Of a DNA stretch of 64,000 bases, positions 43,566-52,832 are shown in pieces. Each line of letters starts with the position of its first letter. The stretch's first letter is position 1. The notes under the pieces were generated by a model that was given only the letters and a program-made list of their open reading frames with translations, searched no databases and was not told the origin of the DNA. Made by a program: the position numbers and the translations under genes. This stretch comes from Undibacterium sp049340185 (GTDB taxonomy: Bacteria > Pseudomonadota > Gammaproteobacteria > Burkholderiales > Burkholderiaceae_D), in the NCBI RefSeq assembly GCF_049340185.1, contig NZ_JBMPPC010000006.1:186001-250000 (forward strand). Direction: 5' to 3'.

Positions 43566-44666
43566 ATGAATGGCCTGCCTGATATTGACTACATGCAAAT
43601 GGCGCTGGAGCTTGCTTCCCGCGCCACGATTGCTACGTCGCCCAATCCTAAAGTAGGCTGTGTCATTGTCAAAGACGGGCAGCTTATCGGTCAAGGCTGG
43701 ACTCAACCCGTTGGGCAGGCACATGCTGAGGTGCAGGCATTGCGTGATGCGTCAGCGCGGGGGCTGGATGTGCGTGGTGCGACTGCATATGTAACGCTGG
43801 AACCTTGCAGCCATTTTGGACGTACGCCGCCCTGTGCAAATGCCTTGATTGACGCTGGTATTGCCAGGGTCGTCGCCGCGGTGCAGGATGCCAATCCGCA
43901 AGTCGCAGGGCGTGGGTTACATACGCTCCGTGAAGCGGGAGTTCAGGTTGAGTCCGGCTTGCTGGCGCAGCAGGCAAGGGAAATGAATATCGGTTTTTTT
44001 AAACGCATGGAAACCGGCAAGCCTTGGGTGCGGATGAAAGTCGCTGCCAGCCTGGATGGCAGGACGGCCTTACCGAATGGCGAAAGTAAATGGATTACAG
44101 CCAGTGATGCGCGCGACGACGGCCATCTGTGGCGCGCTCGTGCCGATGCAATTTTGACCGGCATAGGTACTGTGCTGGCGGATAATCCGCAGATGACTGT
44201 GCGTGCTGTCACGACACCGCGACAGCCGCTGAAGATCGTGGTTGATTCGCAATTGCGCATATCACCGGATGCCGTATTGCTAGAGGATGGCAGTACCATT
44301 CTGGTCAGTGCGAAAGAGGTGGATTCGGGGTTTTTGAGCAGGCGGCAGGCGCTTGTCGAGAAGGGCGCAGAGATTTTGCATTTGCCAGACGCCGATGCGC
44401 ACGTGGATTTATCCGCCTTGCTTCTGGAGTTGGGGCGCAGGCAGATCAACGAGTTACATGTCGAGGCCGGTGCCACGCTCAATGGCGCCCTAATTGATCA
44501 GAGCTGCGTAGACGAATTACTGATCTATCTGTCGCCTAAAATACTCGGTGATGGCGCGGGTCTTTTTCAACTTCCTGAGCTTAAAAAAATCGCAGAGGCG
44601 AAGCAAGTAAAATTTCATCAGGTCACGCAGATTGGCGATACTCTCAGGATATTGGCGCGCTTCTGA
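43566..44666 (+). CDS. ribD: Riboflavin biosynthesis deaminase/reductase RibD
   Basis: A 366-residue bifunctional enzyme. The N-terminal deaminase domain has the zinc motifs HAEVQAL and PCSHFGRTPPC, and the C-terminal reductase domain (about 150-366) has SLDGRTALPNGESKWIT and EAGATLNGALI. It deaminates the pyrimidine intermediate and reduces the ribose side chain in riboflavin synthesis. It stands apart from other rib genes, and no FMN riboswitch was seen upstream in the 56-base gap to apbC. Confidence 0.95.
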   Translation: MNGLPDIDYMQMALELASRATIATSPNPKVGCVIVKDGQLIGQGWTQPVGQAHAEVQALRDASARGLDVRGATAYVTLEPCSHFGRTPPCANALIDAGIARVVAAVQDANPQVAGRGLHTLREAGVQVESGLLAQQAREMNIGFFKRMETGKPWVRMKVAASLDGRTALPNGESKWITASDARDDGHLWRARADAILTGIGTVLADNPQMTVRAVTTPRQPLKIVVDSQLRISPDAVLLEDGSTILVSAKEVDSGFLSRRQALVEKGAEILHLPDADAHVDLSALLLELGRRQINELHVEAGATLNGALIDQSCVDELLIYLSPKILGDGAGLFQLPELKKIAEAKQVKFHQVTQIGDTLRILARF

Positions 44667-44704
44667 ATCTGCTTCGTGTCAAACTTCTGCGGAGCTAGTC
44701 GGGC

Positions 44705-45367
44705 TTAGGATGCGGCGGCCGGGCGTGATGTCCATTGTTTAAAACTTTGCTTGCTGATGATGTTGAACTTGGTAAAAATGACTGAAATTTTCGCATTCAG
44801 CGTGGCATCAGCAGGCATCCAACGCCCTTGTTCATCTGTACCGAAATTGACTGAATACGTCATGCTTTTTGCCATCGGAATGCCGTCCAGATCGTAATCG
44901 ACTTTGATCGGTTTTCCGCTGGCTTCTTCAACCAGGACCTTGGCTTTAAACGATAATTTCTTCTGTTTTCCTTTAACCAGGAAAATGATGCAGTTCCTGT
45001 TATCGACAGTAATTTTTTCTGTACGTTCCACCTCGCCATTGAATAAGGCGTAGTCAGGATGTTCTGCAATATTCAGCGGAAATTTGACATTCGCAAGACC
45101 GCTTTTTTGTGCTTCTGTCAGCCAGATCACGTCCCATACAGGTTGCCCGTCTTTCCAACCGCTCAACCTCAGCTTTTTGTGCGTTACTTCCTGACTCTGA
45201 TTGTCGCTATCCAATACTTCTGTATCGGTAACAACCTCGCCAGCCACATAGGCCTGATTCGCTTGTGTGATGCTTAAGGCGCGGCTCCATAGAGGATCTA
45301 CACTGCCAGCTGCAAAACTCAGAGGCGAAGAGAGGAGAATGAGCGAAACGAGGAGGCGTCGTAACAT
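44705..45367 (-). CDS. Secreted protein of unknown function (DUF3108-like length)
   Basis: A 220-residue protein. I start at ATG 45367, which begins the signal peptide (about 1-20, ending SFA), rather than the upstream ATG at 45439. The mature part is beta-rich (VWDVIWLTEAQKSG, EKITVDNRNCIIFLVKGKQKKLSFKAKV, KPIKVDYDLDGIPM), which could suit a beta-barrel or lipocalin-like fold. One Cys only. It is convergent with ribD. No function is recognised. Confidence 0.65.
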   Translation of the reverse strand: MLRRLLVSLILLSSPLSFAAGSVDPLWSRALSITQANQAYVAGEVVTDTEVLDSDNQSQEVTHKKLRLSGWKDGQPVWDVIWLTEAQKSGLANVKFPLNIAEHPDYALFNGEVERTEKITVDNRNCIIFLVKGKQKKLSFKAKVLVEEASGKPIKVDYDLDGIPMAKSMTYSVNFGTDEQGRWMPADATLNAKISVIFTKFNIISKQSFKQWTSRPAAAS

Positions 45368-45423
45368 AGGAATAAGCTCACAAGAATGTGGACGACGAAG
45401 AAGACGTGACCGCAAAATAAAAA

Positions 45424-45454
45424 AAGGACCATCAAGCAAAACTCGATGATCCTT
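45424..45454 (-). terminator. Terminator after tRNA-Pro copy 1
   Basis: AAGGACCATC (45424) pairs with GATGATCCTT (45445) with one wobble, and the A-run before 45424 gives a T-run on the minus strand. Confidence 0.7.
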
Positions 45455-45460
45455 CTAAAT

Positions 45461-45537
45461 TGGTCGGAGTACAAGGATTCGAACCTTGGACCCCCTGGTC
45501 CCAAACCAGGTGCGCTACCGGACTGCGCCACACTCCG
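45461..45537 (-). tRNA. tRNA-Pro (anticodon TGG), copy 1
   Basis: A 77-nt cloverleaf read on the minus strand, with acceptor CGGAGTG/TACTCCG, encoded CCA end, anticodon stem CCTGG/CCAGG with loop TTTGGGA, and TTCGAATC in the T arm. It is identical to copy 2. Confidence 0.97.
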
Positions 45538-45634
45538 AAACTTACATTAATTCATTACTAGTCAATTTTCATTGCTGCGACGAATTTAAAACTTAATTCA
45601 TTTAAACAATTTACTACTACAGTTTAAATTGAAA

Positions 45635-45670
45635 AAAGACCGTAGGATAATTAAACCTGACGGTCTTTTA
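45635..45670 (-). terminator. Terminator after tRNA-Pro copy 2
   Basis: AAAAGACCGT (45635) pairs perfectly with ACGGTCTTTT (45661), followed on the minus strand by a run of Ts. Confidence 0.85.
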
Positions 45671-45675
45671 AAATC

Positions 45676-45752
45676 TGGTCGGAGTACAAGGATTCGAACC
45701 TTGGACCCCCTGGTCCCAAACCAGGTGCGCTACCGGACTGCGCCACACTCCG
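45676..45752 (-). tRNA. tRNA-Pro (anticodon TGG), copy 2
   Basis: Same 77-nt sequence as copy 1 including the encoded CCA. The pair likely arose by tandem duplication. Each copy has its own downstream terminator. Confidence 0.97.
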
Positions 45753-45862
45753 AAGACCAAGATAGTATCCCGCTGCAGCCAGGATGTCAACACCTTTGTC
45801 ACACTTGCGCTCTGTGATTTAGTCGTGCTAACCCGTGTGCAGACTAGAGAAAGTCTCAGAGA

Positions 45863-46774
45863 TTATAGAGATTGCGCACTATCGAATTGCCTATATTCAC
45901 CGTTAATCGGGTCGGTGAAGGCGATAGATTTTGCTAGTAATTGTAGTGGGGCCGAAAAATCATCGCCTCTGCATGGCAGGGCGACCGGATAAAACGTATC
46001 GTTTACGATCGGCGCTCCCAGGCTTGCTAAATGCACGCGTAATTGATGCCGTTTTCCTGTTAGCGGTTTTAATTCATATAAATCGTTGATGCCGCGGCGT
46101 TCAATGATCGCGATACGGGTTTCGGAATTGGTTTGCCCTTCGACTTCTCGCATGACAAAGAATTGCTCTGCGTCTTCCATCCGGCTTCGGCGAATCAGTG
46201 GGAAAATTTGATCCGGCAAGTGCGGTGCTAAAGCATGATAGGTTTTATGAACACGCCTCTGCTGAAATAGTGTCTGATAAGCTCCCCGCGTTGCAGGGGT
46301 TGGCGAAAATATAATCACGCCGGCGGTTTCGCGATCTAATCGGTGTATCGGCGTCAGGTATTGATTACCTGTTTGTTTTTTTAAGCGTACCAGTAAGGTC
46401 TCTTGTAGAAAACGGCCTCCCGGTGTTACCGGCAAAAAATGAGGTTTATCGACAACGAGCAAATGCTCATCGTGATACAAAATGACTTCAGAAAAAGGGA
46501 TCGGTGTTTCATCCTCGATTTCTCGATAGTAGAAAACACACATGCCGCGTTTCACCGGACTATTCGCCTGCAAGACGGAGCCATGTTGATCGACGACCTC
46601 TCGTCTCTCTATCCGAGATAACCATCGCTGAGCGCTGACATCGGGAAATTGGCTAGTCAGAAAGTCTAGTAAGTCTGACCATTGACCTTCGGGTAGCCAG
46701 AGATAACTCGGCATGACGCCATGACGTATCGGGAGCGGTAAAGCAGGCGGGATATGGGGATTTTTTTGCATCAA
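45863..46774 (-). CDS. RluA-family pseudouridine synthase
   Basis: A 303-residue RNA-modifying enzyme that isomerises uridine to pseudouridine. Catalytic Asp lies in HRLDRETAGVIIF (about 143-155), with later motifs KTYHALAP and LKPLTGKRHQLRVHLASLGAPI. The N-terminal part (about 30-90) is S4-like only weakly. It resembles the enzymes that modify tRNA position 32 and 23S rRNA 746 (RluA-type), though the exact target is not certain. Divergent from gltX. Confidence 0.9.
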   Translation of the reverse strand: MMQKNPHIPPALPLPIRHGVMPSYLWLPEGQWSDLLDFLTSQFPDVSAQRWLSRIERREVVDQHGSVLQANSPVKRGMCVFYYREIEDETPIPFSEVILYHDEHLLVVDKPHFLPVTPGGRFLQETLLVRLKKQTGNQYLTPIHRLDRETAGVIIFSPTPATRGAYQTLFQQRRVHKTYHALAPHLPDQIFPLIRRSRMEDAEQFFVMREVEGQTNSETRIAIIERRGINDLYELKPLTGKRHQLRVHLASLGAPIVNDTFYPVALPCRGDDFSAPLQLLAKSIAFTDPINGEYRQFDSAQSL

Positions 46775-47057
46775 GGGTGCTTGTGCTTTGACCTGAATTT
46801 ATTTGGTAATGGTAACACTTTAAACATGGTCGGTGATTTGGTGTTGTAGTCAGAATGCAGCTGTACTGGTTCGTGTCTGTCCGGGAGTATTTGCATTTAA
46901 TTCCACTAATTCGTACCCCTGACTCCTATGTAGATAGCTCCCGGCTGGTTAGAATTTTCGCATTAGCTTTATTGAGGCAGGTGAAGGCGGTAAAATGCTG
47001 ATTTTAACTTTTACCGTTTTGCCATGAGTTTGATGAGTATGGCAAACACTTCACTTA

Positions 47058-48488
47058 ATGAGCAGCCCCGTGTCAACTATTCCAAATACCTCCGCGCCCG
47101 TCCGCACCCGTTTTGCACCTAGTCCTACCGGCTATCTTCATGTAGGCGGTGCGCGCACAGCCTTGTTTAGCTGGGCTTTTGCCCGTCATTTTGGTGGTGT
47201 CTTTGTCTTGCGCATTGAGGATACGGATCTGGAGCGTTCAACGCCCGAGGCAGTGCAGGCAATTTTGGACGGTATGAACTGGTTGGGTTTACAACACGAT
47301 GAAGGTCCGTTTTATCAAATGCAAAGAATGGATCGCTATCGCGAAGTGCTTGCGACAATGCTGGCAGAGGGTACCGCTTATCATTGTTACTCGTCACCAG
47401 AGGAAGTCGAGGCTATGCGTGAGCGTCAACGTGCCAGTGGTGAGAAGCCGCGTTATGATGGCACCTGGCGTCCAGAGTCTGGCAAGACTTTGCCAGAGAT
47501 CCCGGCAGATCGTAAGCCCGTTATTCGTTTCAAAAATCCTCTGGATGGCGAGGTAAGCTGGCTGGACGTCGTTAAGGGACAAATCACCATCGGTAATCGC
47601 GAGCTTGACGATCTGGTCATCGCGAGACCTGATGGCACGCCGACGTATAATTTTTGTGTGGCGGTCGATGATTGGGATATGCAAATTACTCATGTGATTC
47701 GCGGTGATGATCATGTGAACAATACGCCACGCCAGATCAATATTTTGAACGCTTTGGGCGCGAGCCTGCCGCATTATGGCCATGTCCCGATGATTCTTGG
47801 CACGGATGGACAAAAGCTCTCGAAGCGCCGTGATGCCGTCAGCGTCATGGATTATCTGGATAAAGGTTATTTGCCGGAGGCTATGTTGAATTACCTCGCG
47901 CGTCTGGGCTGGAGTCATGGCGATGAGGAGATTTTTTCGATGGAACAAATGTGTAGCTGGTTTGATCTGAACCATTTATCGAGTTCGCCAGCACAATTCA
48001 ATCCCGAGAAACTTGCCTGGATTAATAATCACTACATTAAAGCTGCGGACAATACGCGCCTCGCAAATTTGGTTCGTGCACAAATGGAAAAAGATGGTGC
48101 GCAATTTGAGCATGCGCCTGAGCTGCCGGCGGTGATCGCTTTAATGAAAGAGCGGACTAATACGACGAAGGAATTAGCCGAGGCGTCGATGCTGTTCTAC
48201 CGCCAACCCAATGCCGATGCCGTATTGCGTCAACAGCATATTACTGAGGCAGTGCTGCCAGCACTCGCGCGTTACGCTACTGCGTGCAAAACGGTGGAGT
48301 GGAACAAGGCAGCGTTGTCGGCAATGATGAAGGAAACGTTGGCTCAGTATTCCTTAAAGATGCCGCAACTCGCCATGCCTTTACGTCTTCTGCTTACCGG
48401 GCAGTTGCAAACGCCATCCATCGATGCTGTCGTAGAGCTATTTGGACGCGATGTTGTACTTCAGCGCTTAAGTTCTGTCGCGCAGTAA
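47058..48488 (+). CDS. gltX: Glutamyl-tRNA synthetase
   Basis: A 476-residue class I synthetase. HIGH motif is APSPTGYLHVGGARTALFSW (about 21-40), KMSKS-like is KLSKRRDAVSV, and the C-terminal alpha-helical anticodon-binding region covers about 330-476. It charges tRNA-Glu; the tRNA-Glu gene lies about 290 bases downstream. ATG 47058 is the only start close to the conserved N terminus, though its ribosome site is weak. Confidence 0.96.
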   Translation: MSSPVSTIPNTSAPVRTRFAPSPTGYLHVGGARTALFSWAFARHFGGVFVLRIEDTDLERSTPEAVQAILDGMNWLGLQHDEGPFYQMQRMDRYREVLATMLAEGTAYHCYSSPEEVEAMRERQRASGEKPRYDGTWRPESGKTLPEIPADRKPVIRFKNPLDGEVSWLDVVKGQITIGNRELDDLVIARPDGTPTYNFCVAVDDWDMQITHVIRGDDHVNNTPRQINILNALGASLPHYGHVPMILGTDGQKLSKRRDAVSVMDYLDKGYLPEAMLNYLARLGWSHGDEEIFSMEQMCSWFDLNHLSSSPAQFNPEKLAWINNHYIKAADNTRLANLVRAQMEKDGAQFEHAPELPAVIALMKERTNTTKELAEASMLFYRQPNADAVLRQQHITEAVLPALARYATACKTVEWNKAALSAMMKETLAQYSLKMPQLAMPLRLLLTGQLQTPSIDAVVELFGRDVVLQRLSSVAQ

Positions 48489-48557
48489 AATTTAGAGAAG
48501 GCAACCAAAGGGGCTTTACATAGTATGGCCTTGCCCCTATAATCTCGTTTCTGTTCT

Positions 48558-48633
<76 letters not shown>

Positions 48634-48779
48634 GCAATTAGTTTTTGAAGTAAGTTGGCTAGTGTAGAAAAATGCACTTGCCAAAATCAAGAAAAGTAGT
48701 ATATAATTTTGGTCTTGCTTGATTGCGAAACACAGAATTAAGTAAAAAAAGTACAGGTCAGTAACAAGGACAGATCATT

Positions 48780-48855
48780 GTCCCCATCGTCTAGAGGCCT
48801 AGGACATCACCCTTTCACGGTGAGTACAGGGGTTCGAATCCCCTTGGGGACGCCA
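48780..48855 (+). tRNA. tRNA-Glu (anticodon TTC)
   Basis: A 76-nt cloverleaf with acceptor GTCCCCA/TGGGGAC, anticodon loop CTTTCAC and encoded CCA. It may be co-transcribed with tRNA-Ala, 146 bases upstream. Confidence 0.97.
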
Positions 48856-48862
48856 GCTTGTA

Positions 48863-48891
48863 TTAATGAATATCTGATAGATATTCATTAA
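48863..48891. repeat. Perfect 13-bp inverted repeat with 3-base centre
   Basis: TTAATGAATATCT and AGATATTCATTAA flank GAT, eight bases after the tRNA-Glu end. It is AT-rich and unlike a GC-stem terminator. It could be a protein-binding site or an attachment-site remnant next to a tRNA. Confidence 0.8.
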
Positions 48892-48900
48892 TGAAAAAGT

Positions 48901-48937
48901 AAAAACAAAAGCCGCTTAATGCGGCTTTTGTTTTTTT
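48901..48937 (+). terminator. Rho-independent terminator after the tRNA genes
   Basis: AAAAACAAAAGCCGC pairs with GCGGCTTTTGTTTTT over 15 bases with a TTAAT loop, followed by Ts. Confidence 0.95.
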
Positions 48938-49349
48938 ATTTCCTCCGCTTTAATCCGCTCTCAAAATTTGCGTCTCTTTTTGCATCTCTTGTCTGGCTTC
49001 GGACTATTTGATTCTTATCCAATGTTGTAGTGCGAACGCTACTCAGCACTACTTCAATTTTAAATAACTTCTATTTGTGGCACTCAACGCAACAAACTTG
49101 TAAGTGTAGGTATGTGCCTATTCAATGAGGCTCCTGTATTTTCACTATTCTGAACAGACCTGACGAATACATGATCTGGGGCTCAATAAAAACCAGCGGC
49201 AACTGACTCGATCTGAATGCATACCGATTCAAATTGACCTCAAATGGATTTCATGAAAGTGGTCCTTCGACTGATTTTCTTGAATCCGATGATTAAAAGT
49301 TCCCGTAGAAGATTGTGCGATCTCGCATTTACTTTATAAGGAAACGATC

Positions 49350-49901
49350 ATGCGCAAATTCAATTACGCTTTTATCTTCGCGGCAGCAATGGCGGCAACT
49401 GCACTAAGCAATGCAGCTGATGTCATGGTGGGTGGTCAGAGTATGCTGGCAAGCAAGGACATCGTCGACAATGCGGTGAATTCTGCCGATCACACAACAT
49501 TAGTCGCCGCAGTCAAAGCCGCAGGTCTGGTTGATACATTGAAGAGTAAAGGTCCATTCACGGTGTTTGCGCCGACGAATGCCGCATTTGCTAAGCTACC
49601 AGCCGGGACGGTAGAAACTTTGGTGAAGCCGGAAAACAAGGCAACGCTGACTAAAATTCTGACCTACCATGTAGTGCCAGGCAAGCATGATTTTATGAGT
49701 ATTGCCGCTCAGATTAAAAAGCAAGGTGGTGTTGCAGAAATGGATACCGTAAGCGGTGGTAAATTGAAATTCATGATGAATGGTTCACATAATATTGCCG
49801 TCAAAGACGAGAGTGGCAATGTCGCCAACATCAGTACCTACGATGTGTATCAGTCTAATGGCGTGATCAATGTTATTGATACCGTATTGATGCCTAAGTA
49901 G
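49350..49901 (+). CDS. Secreted fasciclin-domain protein
   Basis: A 183-residue protein with a signal peptide (about 1-22, ending SNA) and one fasciclin domain (about 35-182). The H1 block TVFAPTNAAFAKLP (about 70-83) and the H2-type block LTYHVVPGKHDF are clear, with the C-terminal SNGVINVIDTVLMP. Such domains mediate cell adhesion or matrix binding. It is monocistronic with AAGGA before the ATG and a terminator after. Confidence 0.9.
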   Translation: MRKFNYAFIFAAAMAATALSNAADVMVGGQSMLASKDIVDNAVNSADHTTLVAAVKAAGLVDTLKSKGPFTVFAPTNAAFAKLPAGTVETLVKPENKATLTKILTYHVVPGKHDFMSIAAQIKKQGGVAEMDTVSGGKLKFMMNGSHNIAVKDESGNVANISTYDVYQSNGVINVIDTVLMPK

Positions 49902-49931
49902 TTTGCCCTAGCTTGTAAGACCTCGACGTCC

Positions 49932-49965
49932 AAAAAAACACCGGATGATTTGTCCGGTGTTTTTA
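49932..49965. terminator. Bidirectional terminator
   Basis: AAAACACCGGA pairs with TCCGGTGTTTT across an 8-base loop, with A and T runs on each side. It serves the fasciclin gene and can also stop the convergent regA transcript. Confidence 0.9.
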
Positions 49966-50025
49966 CGTCAGGCGCTTCATACTAAGCGCATATTGTCATC
50001 GCTGACTAATTGCGAACGTGCGGAG

Positions 50026-50562
50026 TTATTTAATTCTTTGCTTTTCCAGCTTACGTGCCAGTGTGCGCCGATGCATGCCCAATCGTCTGGCTGTTTCAGA
50101 GATATTAAAATCGGTTTCTGCCAGAACCTCATGAATTCTTTCCCATTCCAGGTTTTTGATCGATGTAGAACGATTCGTCAGTTCCACTTCAGCTGCGCCA
50201 GCAATATGACCGAAAGCTGCTTCAATATCGTCGGTATTTGATGGCTTGGACAGATATTGACAGGCACCTAATTTGACGGCCTCAACAGCAGTCGCAATAC
50301 TAGCAAATCCTGTGAGCACCACAATCAACATCGCAGGATTGTGATGGTGCAATAGCTGAACGCAAGCTAGACCGGATGAATGGCCGTTGAGTTTGAGATC
50401 TACTACCGCGTATGCCGGTGTATAAGTTTTTAATAACTGTTGAGCATCTTCAAAACTGGTGGCATGCAGCACCATATACTGGCGTCGCTCAAATGAACGC
50501 GTCAGAGTTTTTGCGAATGCGGTATCGTCTTCAATAATAAGCAGTTGACGATTATCGGACAT
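50026..50562 (-). CDS. regA: RegA/PrrA/RoxR-type response regulator
   Basis: A 178-residue redox response regulator. The receiver domain has D12/D13 and phospho-acceptor D55 in AVVDLKLNG, and the C-terminal Fis-type helix-turn-helix ISETARRLGMHRRTLARKLEKQR is almost identical to RegA. Classical RegA has a Pro-rich linker between domains; here the linker (ELTNRSTSIKNLEWERI) lacks prolines. It follows regB by 17 bases and probably responds to quinone redox state to adjust respiratory genes. Confidence 0.92.
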   Translation of the reverse strand: MSDNRQLLIIEDDTAFAKTLTRSFERRQYMVLHATSFEDAQQLLKTYTPAYAVVDLKLNGHSSGLACVQLLHHHNPAMLIVVLTGFASIATAVEAVKLGACQYLSKPSNTDDIEAAFGHIAGAAEVELTNRSTSIKNLEWERIHEVLAETDFNISETARRLGMHRRTLARKLEKQRIK

Positions 50563-50579
50563 AAATTCTTCCAGTTTTT

Positions 50580-51905
50580 TTAAAGCATGATCGCTGAGAG
50601 CGGCAGGGTAAGTTCGACTACCGCTCCTCCCTCGGTACGGTTGTGTACACGCATACTGCCACCTAATTTTCGTGCCACATTCGTTACAAAAAATAGTCCT
50701 AATCCGCTGCCTGGTTGTGCTTTCGTTGATTGATAAGGTTCTCCGATTCTGGGTAGTATCGAGGGCGAAAATCCATGGCCAGAATCGGTGACTGTGAAGA
50801 TCAGCATGTCGTTTTGCCGCTTAATTTCGAATCGTAACCAATCTGGTGATGCTTCTAATGCGTTATCTAGAACGTTATAGAGCATTTGCTTTAACGCGGT
50901 ATCAAAAACGATGGCGATATCGTTACCGATATTGTTGAGAAACTCAAAACCGACAGGATGCCGGGTAGCCGTGAATTCCTGCACTATTTCATTTAAAAAG
51001 GTCGTCATTGTGGTTTTGACCGCAGACTCTCCACGTGCTTCGCCGGCAGAGAGTAAGATGCCGCTCACGATACTTTTACAGCGCTGCAGCTGAGTTTGCA
51101 TTTCGCTGATTTCTTCGATTAGTTCGGTATTTTTGCTTAATTCAGGCATTCGTTTCCAGTCGCCGAGAATGACTGACAGAGTGGCGAGTGGCGTGCCTAA
51201 TTCATGAGCTGCACCGGATGCTAATAGCCCCATGCGGACAATATGGTTTTCTTCAGCCGATTGCTGACGCAGATCGGCGAGTTGAATATCCCGAGCCTGA
51301 AGGTTGCGTGAAATACGTTGAATAAAAAATACTAAGAGTGCGGCATTCAACACAAAACAAATAATCATGCCTGCGATATAAAGTTTTGACAGTCCGCCAT
51401 TTTCTGCAACCGGGAGGGGTAGGGGAATAGAAAAAGCGGAAAGACCTACCAGGCACGCGCTGGAGATCATCGCAATGATCCAGCTCGACCATGCCTCCAG
51501 CAAGACGGCACTTAATATGACCTGTAAGAGATACAGCAGACAAAAGGGATTGGTCGTTCCGCCACTCAGATACAGCTGCGCGGTCAAGCTGGCAACATCG
51601 ACCAGCAGCGCAAACAATAACTCACCGTTACTCACGACTGAGCGCTCGTGCCACCGCAGATGACTGGCGATATTGAAGGCAATTAAGCAGATCAGCACGA
51701 ACAGCATTTTTAAAATCGGCAAATAGATATTGAATTCGACACTGACGATAAAAATAGTCGATAGTTGTCCCAATACCGCCATCCAGCGTAACTGAATGAG
51801 TTGCAGCATATTTTTATGACCCGCGGAGTTTTCGTACTCTTTGGCGATGGCTTGTTGAGTTTCCTTGACTCTTGGTTTTTCAGACAAGCCGATGTAATTG
51901 ATCAT
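50580..51905 (-). CDS. regB: RegB/PrrB/RoxS-type redox sensor histidine kinase
   Basis: A 441-residue sensor with six membrane segments (about 41-200). The quinone-binding GGTTNPF is at 115-121, the H-box GAAHELGTPLATLSVILGDW has phospho-acceptor H234, and the redox-active Cys lies in QRCKSIVSGI (Cys276). RegB senses the quinone pool. I start at ATG 51905 behind GGAG; ATG 51947 is an alternative. It lies downstream of the SURF1 gene on the same strand. Confidence 0.93.
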   Translation of the reverse strand: MINYIGLSEKPRVKETQQAIAKEYENSAGHKNMLQLIQLRWMAVLGQLSTIFIVSVEFNIYLPILKMLFVLICLIAFNIASHLRWHERSVVSNGELLFALLVDVASLTAQLYLSGGTTNPFCLLYLLQVILSAVLLEAWSSWIIAMISSACLVGLSAFSIPLPLPVAENGGLSKLYIAGMIICFVLNAALLVFFIQRISRNLQARDIQLADLRQQSAEENHIVRMGLLASGAAHELGTPLATLSVILGDWKRMPELSKNTELIEEISEMQTQLQRCKSIVSGILLSAGEARGESAVKTTMTTFLNEIVQEFTATRHPVGFEFLNNIGNDIAIVFDTALKQMLYNVLDNALEASPDWLRFEIKRQNDMLIFTVTDSGHGFSPSILPRIGEPYQSTKAQPGSGLGLFFVTNVARKLGGSMRVHNRTEGGAVVELTLPLSAIML

Positions 51906-51959
51906 GCAGATGATGCTCCACAGAGATTGGTTGTCGCCCGGCGGCATTCAATGATTTTA

Positions 51960-52832
51960 CTAGCTCGACACTGAATCACCATGATTACTTTTCTGGCGAA
52001 TCAGAATGAAACAAGCGAAGCAGGTCATCAGTGCCAGCAGGTACCAGACGATTGCATAGACCAGGTGGTTATTATGAAATTGAATGACGGTTAAACCACC
52101 TGCAGGAGTTGCGCCCGGTACTGTATTGGCAAATGCTTTTGCCTCCGGCGTCGCATCCATGTCAATGAAATAAGGAGCAACATGGCTCATCGCAAACGAG
52201 GCCGCCATTGCTGCGACATCGCGGGAATACCAGCGACGTTCTGTCGGTTTGTTTGCGCGTAAAAAAGTACCGTCCGGTTCGCTGATTCTTAGTAGTCCCG
52301 TGACTACGATTTTATTTGAAGAGGAACTCTGGTCGCTTGCTATCTTGATGGACGCCGAAGAATTTTTTACAGATTCCTGTTGCCAGATTGCAGCATTTTT
52401 TTCCGACACAAAACCACGATTGATAAGAACGACGCATTCTTTACTGATCTCGAACGGTGTGATGACCCAGTAGCCGCGACCGAGTTCCGTGGAGGCGAGT
52501 ACGAGAATGTTGCGTGTTGTGTTTGAACCGACAAAGTTACCGCTCACACGGACATGCCGATATTCGTCGGATTGGGCTGTGATCGTTGATGCCGTGTTAC
52601 AGCCGGGGGCATCTTGTGCAGGCGCATGAACGCGCTGTTCTACTCTTTGTGTCAGGTCCAGTTTCCACTGTAAGCGATATATCTGCCAAGTTCCTAATGC
52701 TATAAATCCAAGTGTTATTGCGACGAGGATACATAAGATCCACCACCTCCAAGCGCCGGATGAAGATGATGGATTTCTCTTTATCGTAAATCCGTCGCTT
52801 GGTGCTGCCGAGAGTGACTCGATAAGACTCAT
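51960..52832 (-). CDS. SURF1-family oxidase assembly protein
   Basis: A 290-residue membrane protein with helices near residues 30-50 and 258-280. Family motifs are LGTWQIYRLQWKLDLTQRVEQR (about 46-67) and LVLINRGFV (about 147-155). SURF1 helps insert haem and assemble terminal oxidases. The start overlaps the cyoD stop by ATGA, so it belongs to the cyo operon and likely serves this quinol oxidase. Confidence 0.9.
   Translation of the reverse strand: MSLIESLSAAPSDGFTIKRNPSSSSGAWRWWILCILVAITLGFIALGTWQIYRLQWKLDLTQRVEQRVHAPAQDAPGCNTASTITAQSDEYRHVRVSGNFVGSNTTRNILVLASTELGRGYWVITPFEISKECVVLINRGFVSEKNAAIWQQESVKNSSASIKIASDQSSSSNKIVVTGLLRISEPDGTFLRANKPTERRWYSRDVAAMAASFAMSHVAPYFIDMDATPEAKAFANTVPGATPAGGLTVIQFHNNHLVYAIVWYLLALMTCFACFILIRQKSNHGDSVSS

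Larger units (their letters stand above)
48856..49349. other. Intergenic region after tRNA-Glu
   Basis: Holds a perfect palindrome (48863-48891) and a terminator (48901-48937). From about 48940 to 49335 I see no gene, tRNA or clear repeat. An AAGGA ribosome site precedes the fasciclin gene. Confidence 0.6.

Noticed and set aside
43943..44482. A 179-residue minus-strand frame opposite ribD
   Set aside because: Antisense shadow; low-complexity Ser/Ala-rich translation typical of such frames.
45319..45531. A 70-residue minus-strand frame
   Set aside because: It reads through tRNA-Pro copy 1 and cannot be a protein gene.
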